From an uncultured Eubacteriales bacterium (GTDB lineage Bacteria > Bacillota > Clostridia > Christensenellales > Aristaeellaceae), in the NCBI GenBank assembly GCA_900315315.1, contig OMYT01000001.1:62001-126000 (forward strand): a DNA stretch of 64,000 bases. Reading direction: 5' to 3'. Below the pieces are notes generated by a model. That model worked only from the letters and a program-made list of their open reading frames with translations. It was not told the DNA's origin and ran no database searches. The position numbers were made by a program, and so were the translations under genes. Position 1 is the first letter of the stretch. Every line of letters starts with the position of its first letter. This document shows positions 27,134 through 36,178 of the stretch, one piece after another.

Positions 27134-27785
27134 AAAAGGAGAACGGATCCGGCATATCGGGCATCTGGATATCCAGCGCAGCGTTCAGCGGGGGCTGCGA
27201 CGCAGCGGGCTGCCGGTGGCTTATTCCAACGGATTCAACCCCCACATCCTGGTGACGTTTGCTAGCGCGCTGAGTACCGGAGCCTGCGGAAAACGGGAGA
27301 TCATGGATGTAACGATGGCAGAGGATGTAAACGAGGAGGAATTTCTCCGGAAAATGAACAGGGCCATGCCGCCGGAAATGCAGCTTTCCAAAACAAGGGC
27401 GGTGGACCGGAAGCATCCTTCGCTTCCGCCGCTTCTGCGGGCTGCGCAGTATGATCTGTTGATTCAGGAGGAACGGTTTGCCGGAAAACTGATTGACGTG
27501 ATTCCCGCGATGATGGCCAGGGAGACAATCCAGGCGATGCGAAAAACGAAAACAGCCTTGAAGGAATGCGATATCAAACCGCTGATTTACTCCCTGAATG
27601 GAAAGGATCGGCATATATACGGCACGCTGGTGCTGACGGAACGGGAAAGCTGCAAGCCCGGGATGCTGATGGAAGCACTGTGCCGGGAAGCCGGGATTGA
27701 GGAAGAAGTTCGGGTACTGATCACCAGAACAGGTCTTTTGGGAGAAAATGAAAACGGCCAGCTGGTGCCGCTGGAGACATTATGA
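27111..27785 (+). CDS. TIGR03936 family radical-SAM-associated protein (DUF2344)
   Basis: This 224-residue protein is the usual partner of the upstream radical SAM enzyme. The start (FEKGERIRHIGHLDIQRSVQRGLRRSGLP) and NGFNPHILVTFASALSTG are characteristic of DUF2344. Its biochemical role is unknown; in some genomes it is fused to the radical SAM protein. ATG 27111 has AAGGGAG at good spacing inside the upstream gene. The stop overlaps the RNase start (ATGATG), so the three genes are translationally coupled. Confidence 0.88.
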   Translation: MRMLAVFEKGERIRHIGHLDIQRSVQRGLRRSGLPVAYSNGFNPHILVTFASALSTGACGKREIMDVTMAEDVNEEEFLRKMNRAMPPEMQLSKTRAVDRKHPSLPPLLRAAQYDLLIQEERFAGKLIDVIPAMMARETIQAMRKTKTALKECDIKPLIYSLNGKDRHIYGTLVLTERESCKPGMLMEALCREAGIEEEVRVLITRTGLLGENENGQLVPLETL

Positions 27786-28804
27786 TGCAGCAAATGATAC
27801 TGAAGGGACCGGATTTTTGCGCGGTTGTCGAGGATGGGCGGCTTGTGGAGTATATCCGGCAGGATCCGAAAGAGCAGGGTGGAGACATCCTGCTGGGGAA
27901 AATTGACCGGATGATGCCGAACCTGAACTGTGCTTTTGTGGATATCGGACGAACAAAAAACGGCTTTCTTCCGTTGGAAGAGAACGGGAAGACGTTTCAG
28001 GAAGGAAAGCCGAAATCCGGTGAGATGATGATCCTGCAGATCCGGAAAGAGGAAACCGGCGAAAAAGGCGCTTTCCTGACACGGGATATCACGCTGGCGG
28101 GGACTTATGTCATTCTGATGCCGAAAAACCGGTATATCGGTGTGAGCAGCAGGATTGATGATGAGGAAACGAGAGAACGACTGAAGAAATTGGGACAGGA
28201 GATTGCCGGAAACCGGTTTGGACTGGTGATGCGTCATTGCGCGCCTGAAGCGGAACCGGATCAGATTCGGACAGAAGCAGAAAAGCTCTTTGACAGATGG
28301 CGGAAAATCGAACAATCCGCGGAATCTGAAAGAAAACCCGGAACGGTGTTGCGGCACTGTGAAGCTATGGAAGCGCTGCGAGAAGACTACCGCGGGGCAG
28401 ACGGGATCACAGAGATCGGAGAGCTGAGCGCAGACCTGAAAAGGCAGCTTGCCACAGCGGAGGGGCGAAAAGTTCAGCTGCCGCACGGGGGAAATATCGT
28501 GATCGACCAATGTGAGGCGATGACGGTGATTGATGTCAATACGGCATCGGCCATGCCGGCAGGCAACAAGGAACAATTATTCCTTACGACAAATCTGGAA
28601 GCATGCAAAGAAATCTTGATCCAGGCGAGATTGAGAGATCTGGCAGGAATCATTATAATTGATTTTATTGACATGGACTATGAAACAGACCGAAGTATGG
28701 TATTGGAAAGGCTGAAAGAATGCTTCAAAGAGGATCGAATTAAGACGGTGATCCATGGGTGGACAAAACTGGGACTCATGGAGATGACAAGAAAACGGAG
28801 ATAA
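27782..28804 (+). CDS. Short RNase E/G family ribonuclease (catalytic domain only)
   Basis: RNase E/G enzymes cut single-stranded RNA during mRNA decay and rRNA maturation. An S1-like segment lies near residues 36-125, and the DNase I-like catalytic part has the two metal-binding Asp residues, Asp251 in VIDVNT and Asp294 in IIDFIDM. The protein ends at GLMEMTRKRR, exactly where the catalytic domain ends, so the Zn-link (CPxCxG) and small domain that join RNase G dimers are absent. At 340 residues it is over 100 shorter than most RNase G proteins. The reading frame shows no sign of a frameshift: the stop is followed after four bases by miaB. Confidence 0.9.
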   Translation: MMQQMILKGPDFCAVVEDGRLVEYIRQDPKEQGGDILLGKIDRMMPNLNCAFVDIGRTKNGFLPLEENGKTFQEGKPKSGEMMILQIRKEETGEKGAFLTRDITLAGTYVILMPKNRYIGVSSRIDDEETRERLKKLGQEIAGNRFGLVMRHCAPEAEPDQIRTEAEKLFDRWRKIEQSAESERKPGTVLRHCEAMEALREDYRGADGITEIGELSADLKRQLATAEGRKVQLPHGGNIVIDQCEAMTVIDVNTASAMPAGNKEQLFLTTNLEACKEILIQARLRDLAGIIIIDFIDMDYETDRSMVLERLKECFKEDRIKTVIHGWTKLGLMEMTRKRR

Positions 28805-28808
28805 ATGA

Positions 28809-30209
28809 ATGGAAAGAACAGAAGTGCTGGTAAGCGCTGAGGAGATGGAACGGCAGCGGGTTTTTGCAGAACAGGTACATGTTCTGCCGCACCGGCCGAA
28901 AAGCTATCATGTGGTCACCTACGGATGCCAGATGAACGCGCATGATTCCGAGAAGATCGCCGGCATGCTGGAAGCAATGGGAATGGTTTCCGCGCCAAGA
29001 CGGGAAGACGCAGACTTTGTGATCTTCAATACCTGCTGCGTAAGGGAAAACGCGGAACGGCGGGCGCTGGGCAATGTGACCTGGCTGAAGGAGGTTCGCA
29101 AGGAAAAACCGGAAATGTTGATCGGCGTATGCGGATGTATGATCCAGGAACCGGGCATGGCGGAGAAGATTCTGAAGCAATATAAATTTATCGACCTGGC
29201 CTTCGGGACGGCGAATCTGCATAAACTGCCGGAGATGATGTATGACCTGCTGAACGGCGGGGAACGAATAGTTCAGGTAGAAGATAAAGATGTGATTTCG
29301 GAAGGTTTGCCGATCCGGCGGCTTCGGCATGACGCCGCATATGTCACCATCATGTACGGGTGCGACAACTTCTGCAGTTACTGCATTGTACCCTATGTGC
29401 GCGGGCGGGAACGCAGCCGGGATCCGGAGCAGATTCTGCGGGAAGCCGAAGGACTGCTGGAATCCGGCGTAAAGGAAATTATGCTGCTGGGGCAGAATGT
29501 CAACAGCTACGGCAAAGGCCTGCCCGGGGACATTACATTCGCGAAGCTGCTGAAGCGTCTGGATGATAGCGGTATTCCGAGGATCCGATTCATGACCAGC
29601 CACCCGAAGGATCTGAGCGATGAACTGATCGACGTGATGGCGGGCGGAAAGCATATTCTGCCGCAGTTTCACCTGCCGGTCCAGAGCGGGAACGATGAAA
29701 TCCTGAGAAAGATGAACCGGCATTACACCCGGGAGCAGTATCTGGACCGCGTGAGGCGGCTGAGAGAAGCGATTCCGGGAATCGGACTTAGCACAGATAT
29801 CATCGTCGGCTTCCCGGGAGAAACAGAAGAACAGTTTGCAGATACAATGAGCCTGATAGACGAAGTGCAGTACGACAGCGCGTTCACGTTTATCTACAGC
29901 CCGCGAACCGGGACAAAAGCCGCCGGGATGCCCGGGATGATTCCGGATGAAGAAGCGACGAATCGGATCAAACGGCTGATTGACCTGCAGGAAGGACTGC
30001 AGCAGGAAACGATGAAGCGATTTATCGGAATGGAAGAAGAAATCCTGGTGGAAGGACTGAGCCGGAGAAGCAAACTGGCAGTTTCCGGAAAAGGAAAACA
30101 TGGCATTTCCATTACGGTGAGCGGAAATGCTGAAGATATCGGGACAATCCTCCGATGCCGCGTGAACGGACTGAAAAACAATACACTGATAGGAGAAAGA
30201 GAAACATGA
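28809..30209 (+). CDS. miaB: tRNA-2-methylthio-N6-dimethylallyladenosine synthase MiaB
   Basis: MiaB adds a methylthio group to i6A37 of tRNAs reading UNN codons. It holds two [4Fe-4S] clusters: one from three N-terminal Cys (YGCQMNAHDSE, NTCCVRENA, GVCGCM) and the radical SAM cluster C185-x3-C189-x2-C192 (CDNFCSYC). A C-terminal TRAM domain is present. The length of 466 residues is normal. GGAG lies eight bases before the ATG. The substrate of MiaB is made by MiaA, encoded 5 kb downstream in the same gene run, and the stop overlaps the start of the YlbF-family gene. Confidence 0.96.
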   Translation: MERTEVLVSAEEMERQRVFAEQVHVLPHRPKSYHVVTYGCQMNAHDSEKIAGMLEAMGMVSAPRREDADFVIFNTCCVRENAERRALGNVTWLKEVRKEKPEMLIGVCGCMIQEPGMAEKILKQYKFIDLAFGTANLHKLPEMMYDLLNGGERIVQVEDKDVISEGLPIRRLRHDAAYVTIMYGCDNFCSYCIVPYVRGRERSRDPEQILREAEGLLESGVKEIMLLGQNVNSYGKGLPGDITFAKLLKRLDDSGIPRIRFMTSHPKDLSDELIDVMAGGKHILPQFHLPVQSGNDEILRKMNRHYTREQYLDRVRRLREAIPGIGLSTDIIVGFPGETEEQFADTMSLIDEVQYDSAFTFIYSPRTGTKAAGMPGMIPDEEATNRIKRLIDLQEGLQQETMKRFIGMEEEILVEGLSRRSKLAVSGKGKHGISITVSGNAEDIGTILRCRVNGLKNNTLIGERET

Positions 30210-30613
30210 GAGACGTAATGAACAAAGCGCAGGAACTGGCTGAGGCTATCCTGAACAGCGAGACCTACAAAGAAATGAAAAAATCCGAAGCTGAGATGCG
30301 CCGGGATTCAGAAGCGGCTGCTACGCTGGGAGATATGATTGAAAAACGGAACAGGGTGGAGAATATCCTGGCTTCCGCCGACATGGATCCGAATGTGCTG
30401 GCCGAGGCGAGCCGGGAGATGGAAGAAGCTGAAAAGCGCATGAACGAGAACCCGAAGATTATCGAACTGAAGGAGAAACGCAAGGACTTCCAAACGATGA
30501 TGGATAATGTAAACAGAATTCTGCGGCTGGTAATCACGGGAGAAATTGAGGACGAAAGCAGGGGGTCTGTCGCATGCGGAGGGGACTGCTCCGCATGTAA
30601 CGGATGCCAATGA
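30206..30613 (+). CDS. YlbF/YmcA family protein with C-terminal Cys cluster
   Basis: This 135-residue helical protein is of the Com_YlbF family (PF06133). In Bacillus subtilis YlbF and YmcA join YaaT in an iron-sulfur RicAFT complex that affects mRNA processing and development, and ymcA lies right after the miaB gene (ymcB) there. The same order is seen here, with an ATGA overlap. The last 12 residues hold four Cys (CGGDCSACNGC), suitable for a cluster. Whether it is the YmcA or the YlbF ortholog cannot be settled by eye. AGGAGA precedes ATG 30206. Confidence 0.85.
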   Translation: MRDVMNKAQELAEAILNSETYKEMKKSEAEMRRDSEAAATLGDMIEKRNRVENILASADMDPNVLAEASREMEEAEKRMNENPKIIELKEKRKDFQTMMDNVNRILRLVITGEIEDESRGSVACGGDCSACNGCQ

Positions 30614-30623
30614 GGGGGACAAG

Positions 30624-33218
30624 ATGGCACTATCACCGATGATGCAGCAGTACCTGCGAATTCATGAGCAGTACAGTGACTGCCTGCTGCTGTTCCGGCT
30701 GGGAGATTTTTACGAGTTGTTTTTTGAGGACGCCAAAACAGCGTCGCGGGAGCTCGAACTGACCCTGACAGGTAAAGACTGCGGACTGGAAGAACGAGCG
30801 CCGATGTGCGGCGTACCGTATCATTCCGTGAATACTTATATCGAAAAACTGATTTCACGTGGATACAAGGTTGCCATCTGTGAACAGATGGAAGATCCTG
30901 CTACGGCAAAAGGGCTGGTTGACCGGGATGTTGTCCGTGTCATTACAGCCGGGACCGTTACGGATCCGACAATGCTGGAAGATAAAGCCAACAATTTCCT
31001 GATGAGCGTATATCTGGACGGCAAAAAAGCCGGACTGGCCTATACAGACGTATCAACGGGTGAATTCTATGTCATGGAACCAGAAATCAACCTGCTTCGG
31101 GCTCAGATCAGCCGCGTACACCCGATGGAAATCATCAGCAACAACGCCGATGGGCTGAACAGCCTGCTTGGATCTGACAGCAGGAACATCAGCAAACAAC
31201 CGGGAAACTGGTTCCAGCTTCATAATGCGGAAGAAGCACTGTGCAGACACTTCCGTCTGACCCAGTTAACTTCCCTGGGCCTGGAAGATAAAAAGGAAGC
31301 AACGTGCGCCGGCGGCGCGCTGATTAAATATTTATATGAAACCCAGAAGAACGGACTTGATCACATCCGGAACCTGCGCTTTGCGGAAAACGGAAGGATA
31401 ATGCTCCTGGACCAGAACACAAGGAGAAACCTGGAACTGACGGAAGGCCTGCGCGGAGGCAGGAAAGGAACGCTGCTGAATCTGATTGATAAAACAGCGA
31501 CCGCAATGGGCGGCAGACTTCTACGCAGCTGGGTGGAGCAGCCGCTGCTGGAGAAGGCGGAAATCAACGAACGGCTTGACGCAGTGGAGGAATTGGTTAA
31601 CAATCGGATTCTCGGGATGTCGCTGGCAGAAGAATTGGACGGCGTATATGACATGGAGCGGTTAATGAATAAAGTCGCCTACCGGAACATGAATGCCCGC
31701 GACTGTCTGGCATTGTGCGCCAGCCTGAAAAAGATTCCCGGGATCCGGACACTGCTGAGGAATGTTCAAAGCAGATCATTGAATGCTGCGAGAGATGAAC
31801 TGAATCCGCTTGAGGAAATGACGGATCTGCTGGATCGCGCGATTCATCCGGATGCTCCTGCCGTCATTACCGAAGGCGGTATTATCCGTGAAGGATACTC
31901 TCAGATTCTGGACGAATACCGGGAGGCGCAATCCAGTGGAAAACAATGGATCCTGGATCTGGAAAGCAGGGAACGGGAAGCAACGGGTATCCGGAACCTG
32001 CGTGTTCAGTACAACAAGGTTTTCGGATACTATATTGAAGTCACCAAGAGCTTCCTCGGGCAAGTGCCGGAAAGATATATCCGGAAACAGACACTGACAA
32101 ATGCCGAGCGCTTTATGACGCCGGAGCTTAAGGAAATCGAACAGAAAATCATCGGAGCCCAGGAACAGAGCGTGCGGCTTGAACTGCAGATATTCAATGA
32201 GATCCGCGACCGGATTGCGGCAGACATCGACAGTATCCAGCGGACCGCGGAAGCACTGAAGAAGCTGGATGTATTCCAGAGCCTGAGCAGAACAGCCTCT
32301 GAGAACCGGTATGTACGGCCGGAAATCACAGACGACGGAAGCCTCATGATTATCGAAGGCCGTCATCCCGTGGTGGAGCAGACCCTGAAAGACGGGGAGT
32401 TTGTTCCGAATGATACACTGCTGGACTGCGATGAGAACCGGATGATGATCATTACCGGGCCGAACATGGCAGGCAAAAGCACCTATATGCGTCAGGTCGC
32501 ACTGATCTGCATGATGGCGCAGATCGGGTGCTTTGTGCCTGCAAAGGAAGCACATCTGCCGGTCTGCGACCGGATCTTTACCCGTGTCGGCGCCAGCGAC
32601 GATCTGGCCAGCGGTCAGAGCACCTTTATGGTGGAAATGAGTGAAACAGCCTATATTCTCGGAAACGCTACACGAAACAGTCTGATTATTCTGGACGAAA
32701 TCGGTCGCGGAACAAGCACGTTTGACGGTCTGGCGATTGCCTGGGCGGTGGTGGAATACATTGCGGACAAAGAGAAAATCGGCGCCAAGACAATGTTTGC
32801 CACCCATTATCACGAACTGAGCGAACTAGAAGGGCATCTGGATGGCGTAAAGAATTTCTGCATTTCAGTGAAAGAACACGGTGAAGATGTGATCTTCCTA
32901 AGGCGGATTGTGAGAGGGGGCGCTGACAAGAGCTTCGGCGTTCATGTGGCGAGGCTGGCAGGCATCCCGCATCCGGTGATCGTCCGGGCTCATGAGATTC
33001 AGGCTAGGCTGGAGGTCAGCGATATCAACCAGAATACCATCGGGCAGAATATTCTGGGAGAGGAGAATGTAAACAGGAAGAATGAACAGATGGATCTGTT
33101 TGAATACAAGAAAGATGAGATTGTTGAGGAACTGCAATCCATTGATGTGATGGCATTGACGCCGATGGATGCGATGAATAAGCTTTTTCTGCTCAGAGAA
33201 AAAGCAAGAAAGATATGA
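30624..33218 (+). CDS. mutS: DNA mismatch repair protein MutS
   Basis: MutS recognises mismatches and small loops in new DNA and recruits MutL with ATP. The mismatch-binding motif FYELFFEDA is near residue 30 (LGDFYELFF). The ATPase has Walker A GPNMAGKST at about 611-619, then DEIGRGTSTFDG (Walker B and dimer signature) and ATHYHEL. The 864-residue length is standard for MutS1. ATG 30624 has GAGGGGG upstream, 10 bases past the previous stop. mutL follows 51 bases later. Confidence 0.97.
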   Translation: MALSPMMQQYLRIHEQYSDCLLLFRLGDFYELFFEDAKTASRELELTLTGKDCGLEERAPMCGVPYHSVNTYIEKLISRGYKVAICEQMEDPATAKGLVDRDVVRVITAGTVTDPTMLEDKANNFLMSVYLDGKKAGLAYTDVSTGEFYVMEPEINLLRAQISRVHPMEIISNNADGLNSLLGSDSRNISKQPGNWFQLHNAEEALCRHFRLTQLTSLGLEDKKEATCAGGALIKYLYETQKNGLDHIRNLRFAENGRIMLLDQNTRRNLELTEGLRGGRKGTLLNLIDKTATAMGGRLLRSWVEQPLLEKAEINERLDAVEELVNNRILGMSLAEELDGVYDMERLMNKVAYRNMNARDCLALCASLKKIPGIRTLLRNVQSRSLNAARDELNPLEEMTDLLDRAIHPDAPAVITEGGIIREGYSQILDEYREAQSSGKQWILDLESREREATGIRNLRVQYNKVFGYYIEVTKSFLGQVPERYIRKQTLTNAERFMTPELKEIEQKIIGAQEQSVRLELQIFNEIRDRIAADIDSIQRTAEALKKLDVFQSLSRTASENRYVRPEITDDGSLMIIEGRHPVVEQTLKDGEFVPNDTLLDCDENRMMIITGPNMAGKSTYMRQVALICMMAQIGCFVPAKEAHLPVCDRIFTRVGASDDLASGQSTFMVEMSETAYILGNATRNSLIILDEIGRGTSTFDGLAIAWAVVEYIADKEKIGAKTMFATHYHELSELEGHLDGVKNFCISVKEHGEDVIFLRRIVRGGADKSFGVHVARLAGIPHPVIVRAHEIQARLEVSDINQNTIGQNILGEENVNRKNEQMDLFEYKKDEIVEELQSIDVMALTPMDAMNKLFLLREKARKI

Positions 33219-33269
33219 CAAGGGGGCTTTCCAAGTACATTGGACCTTCGGAATATGAGGAAAACAGAG

Positions 33270-35222
33270 ATGGGAAAAATCAAGCTGTTAAGTGATGCGA
33301 TGATCGGGAAGATCGCTGCGGGAGAAGTTGTGGAACGTCCGGCTGCAGCGATCAAGGAACTGGTGGAGAACAGCCTGGATGCAGGGGCCAGCGCCGTAAC
33401 CGTTGAGATCCGGGAAGGCGGACTGGATTCCATCCGTGTAACGGACAACGGAAGCGGGATCGATGAAAGCGACATTCGAATGGCATTTGAACGGCATGCG
33501 ACCAGCAAGATCAGCAAAGAACAGGATCTGTTCTCGATTCAGACATTAGGATTTCGCGGCGAGGCACTGGCGAGCATTGCCGCAGTTTCACATGTAACAT
33601 TGACGACCCGAACAAAAGAACGGGAAACCGGCCTGCGGGTACAGAACGAAGGCGGAAGCATTAATGCGATTTCCGAAATTGCATGTCCCGTCGGAACGAC
33701 TGTTGCCGTAAAAGACCTTTTTTACAATGTCCCTGTGCGAAAGGGGTTTATGAAGAAGGCCGGACAGGAGGCTGCAGCTGTAGGAGAATTAATGACGCAG
33801 CTTCTGCTGAGCAGACCTGACGTCAGTTTTCGGTATATTTCGAACGGGAAAACAGAATATCATTCACCGGGAGATGGGCAGCTTGCGTCCGCTTTGCATA
33901 CGATCTACGGCGGAAACGCGCTGAAAGCAATGCGTAAAGTTGAGGATCACGCGAACGGCCTGATGATCAGCGGTTATGTCGGAATTGGCGAAAACGCACG
34001 CGGTAACCGGAATCATGAGTTTTTCTTTATCAACGGTCGAGTAATGCACAGCAAACTTTTGAGTGAAGCGGTTGAGACGGCATGCCGGGAACGGGTGATG
34101 ATCGGGAAATTCCCAACCTGTGCTTTGCACATTACAATCGCTTATGAGGCAGTGGATGTAAATGTTCATCCCAACAAGCTGGAGGTCCGCTTCCGCGATG
34201 AAGCCGGCGTTTATGAAGCCGTTCTTTCCACTGTGCTGCAGTCCCTGAAGGAACAGGATGCTTTCAGCCGTCCGGTAGAAATGCAGCTGGTTAAGGAAAA
34301 ACAGACACCGGCGATTATTCAACAAGCAGAAAACGGAACCATTATGAAAGAGCCCGGTACAGCTTTTCAGCAGCCGGTAAAGACCCCGGGTACAGTAACG
34401 GTCAGCGATAAGCTTCCAGCTGCAGCCGCAGTCAAACCGGATGCTGAGAAACCCATGCCTGAATTCAAGGAAATCCTGAAAAAAACAGAACAGGGAGAGG
34501 CTTCCCGGATTCCGGAAGGTTCACATACAGCGCCCGTTCCCGATACGGCAGTGCCGCAAGCCAAAACAGATATTTGGAAAGAATCCCGACCTTTGTTTAA
34601 TGAGGGGCCGGCTGAGCAGATCAATTCCATTCTTCCCGAAATCAAGGAACCGATGAAAATCTTCGGCGCACTGTTCAACACCTATATTCTTGTGGAATAT
34701 AAGGATCAGCTTTTGATGGTAGATCAGCATGCAGTGCATGAACGCCTGCTGTTTGATAAGCTGATGAAGGAACACGAAAAAGAACGACAATCCGGACAGG
34801 AACTGCTTGTTCCCATTATTGTCAGCGTGACGAACGAAGAACTGAGAATGCTGGAAGAGAACCGGGAAGCCCTTGAGAGTATTGGACTGGTCATTGAAGC
34901 ATTCGGGGAAAAAGATGTGGCTGTCCGAACGATTCCGATGATCCTCGGGGAAGCGCAGGCGAAAAACTTTGTGACCGATGTCATCAGTGAACTGGAAACC
35001 GGAAAGGATCCGACATTTGAAAAGAAACGGACGACACTGTTGCAGACAGCCTGCAAGCATGCTGTCAAGGGAGGGGAAACGTTGCCGGAGGATCAGCTCA
35101 GGGGCCTGCTGGATGAAATGATCGGGAAAAAAGTTACGCCGACCTGTCCGCACGGTCGACCGCTGGTCGTTGCGATTACGCACCGTGAATTGGATAAGAA
35201 ATTCAAAAGGATTCAGCAGTAG
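33270..35222 (+). CDS. mutL: DNA mismatch repair protein MutL
   Basis: MutL links mismatch recognition to strand removal. The N-terminal GHKL ATPase is complete (ELVENSLDAGA, DNGSGI, GFRGEALASI). A 170-residue Pro/Glu/Lys-rich linker follows. The C-terminal domain keeps the endonuclease signature DQHAVHER (with Asp in place of the final Glu of DQHAX2EX4E) and CPHGRP near the end, so it should nick DNA itself as in organisms without MutH. ATG 33270 begins the conserved GKIKLLSD; TTG 33240 and ATG 33255 are weaker choices. Confidence 0.95.
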   Translation: MGKIKLLSDAMIGKIAAGEVVERPAAAIKELVENSLDAGASAVTVEIREGGLDSIRVTDNGSGIDESDIRMAFERHATSKISKEQDLFSIQTLGFRGEALASIAAVSHVTLTTRTKERETGLRVQNEGGSINAISEIACPVGTTVAVKDLFYNVPVRKGFMKKAGQEAAAVGELMTQLLLSRPDVSFRYISNGKTEYHSPGDGQLASALHTIYGGNALKAMRKVEDHANGLMISGYVGIGENARGNRNHEFFFINGRVMHSKLLSEAVETACRERVMIGKFPTCALHITIAYEAVDVNVHPNKLEVRFRDEAGVYEAVLSTVLQSLKEQDAFSRPVEMQLVKEKQTPAIIQQAENGTIMKEPGTAFQQPVKTPGTVTVSDKLPAAAAVKPDAEKPMPEFKEILKKTEQGEASRIPEGSHTAPVPDTAVPQAKTDIWKESRPLFNEGPAEQINSILPEIKEPMKIFGALFNTYILVEYKDQLLMVDQHAVHERLLFDKLMKEHEKERQSGQELLVPIIVSVTNEELRMLEENREALESIGLVIEAFGEKDVAVRTIPMILGEAQAKNFVTDVISELETGKDPTFEKKRTTLLQTACKHAVKGGETLPEDQLRGLLDEMIGKKVTPTCPHGRPLVVAITHRELDKKFKRIQQ

Positions 35223-35245
35223 TTTCTCAAAGCGGGGAGTGAAAC

Positions 35246-36166
35246 GTGAAGAGTGGAAGTATTATCTGTCGGGTGCTGACAGGACCGACAGCCAGTGGAA
35301 AAACGGAAATCGCAATCCGGCTGGCAAAGGAAGCCGGCTGGGATATTCTTTGCATGGACAGTATGCAGATTTACCGACGTATGGACATCGGAACGGCGAA
35401 ACCTTCGCCGGAAGAGATGGAGGGCGTTCCGCACCACCTGCTGGATCTTTGTGAACCGACAGACAGGTTCAGCGTTTCTGATTACCGGGATACAGCGGAA
35501 AAACTGATTTATCAATTGGCGAAACAGGACAGGGAAGTGCTATTTGTCGGCGGGACGGCGCTGTATCTGCAGGCAATAATGCATCCGATTGGAATGGGAC
35601 AGGTCAGCGCCAATGTTGAACTACGGGAGGAACTGCACAGACTGGCCGAGACGCCGGAAGGGAAGACGGAGCTTCATGAACGGCTGCGGAAGCTTGATCC
35701 TGTTACAGCGGAGCGGCTGCCCCTGAACGATATCCGCAGGACGATCCGGGCCATCGAAGTGAGCGAAGCGACGGGAATTCCTTTTTCAGAACAGCCGAAC
35801 CGGGAGAAGCCGACAACGTTCAAATGGAAAGTCGTGTCCACAGCGATGGAAAGACCCCATTTATATGAGCGGATCAACGAACGCGTGACAAAGATGATAA
35901 AGTCAGGATTAAAAGATGAGGTGGCCTTGCTGCTTGCTGAAGGGGTTTCTGAAGAATCTCAGAGCATGCAGGGGCTGGGATACAAGGAGATGATCCCCTG
36001 TATCCGTGGGGAATATTCAATTGAGGATGCGGCAGAAAGAATTCGACTCGGTACGAGACACTATGCCAAGCGGCAAATGACCTTCCTGAGACGGGAAGAA
36101 ACAATACAATATGTGGATACGGAAAGACCGGGAGCATATGCGGAGATCAGGCAGCTTCTGATATAA
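35246..36166 (+). CDS. miaA: tRNA dimethylallyltransferase MiaA
   Basis: MiaA transfers dimethylallyl from DMAPP to A37 of tRNA, the first step before MiaB. The P-loop GPTASGKT is at residues 13-20, DSMQIYRRMDIGTAKP near 40-55 is the substrate signature, and VGGTALYLQA and the Arg-rich FLRREET close the active site. Length is 306 residues. Translation starts at GTG 35246 with GGGGAG before it. This is 23 bases after mutL, and the PLP lyase follows after 12 bases. hfq, which often lies next in Bacillota, is not there. Confidence 0.95.
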   Translation: MKSGSIICRVLTGPTASGKTEIAIRLAKEAGWDILCMDSMQIYRRMDIGTAKPSPEEMEGVPHHLLDLCEPTDRFSVSDYRDTAEKLIYQLAKQDREVLFVGGTALYLQAIMHPIGMGQVSANVELREELHRLAETPEGKTELHERLRKLDPVTAERLPLNDIRRTIRAIEVSEATGIPFSEQPNREKPTTFKWKVVSTAMERPHLYERINERVTKMIKSGLKDEVALLLAEGVSEESQSMQGLGYKEMIPCIRGEYSIEDAAERIRLGTRHYAKRQMTFLRREETIQYVDTERPGAYAEIRQLLI

Positions 36167-36178
36167 ATCGGAGGAAAG

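Noticed and set aside
27782-28804. The RNase as a frameshifted pseudogene
   Set aside because: The next gene starts four bases after the stop with its own ribosome-binding site, leaving no room for a lost C-terminal part.
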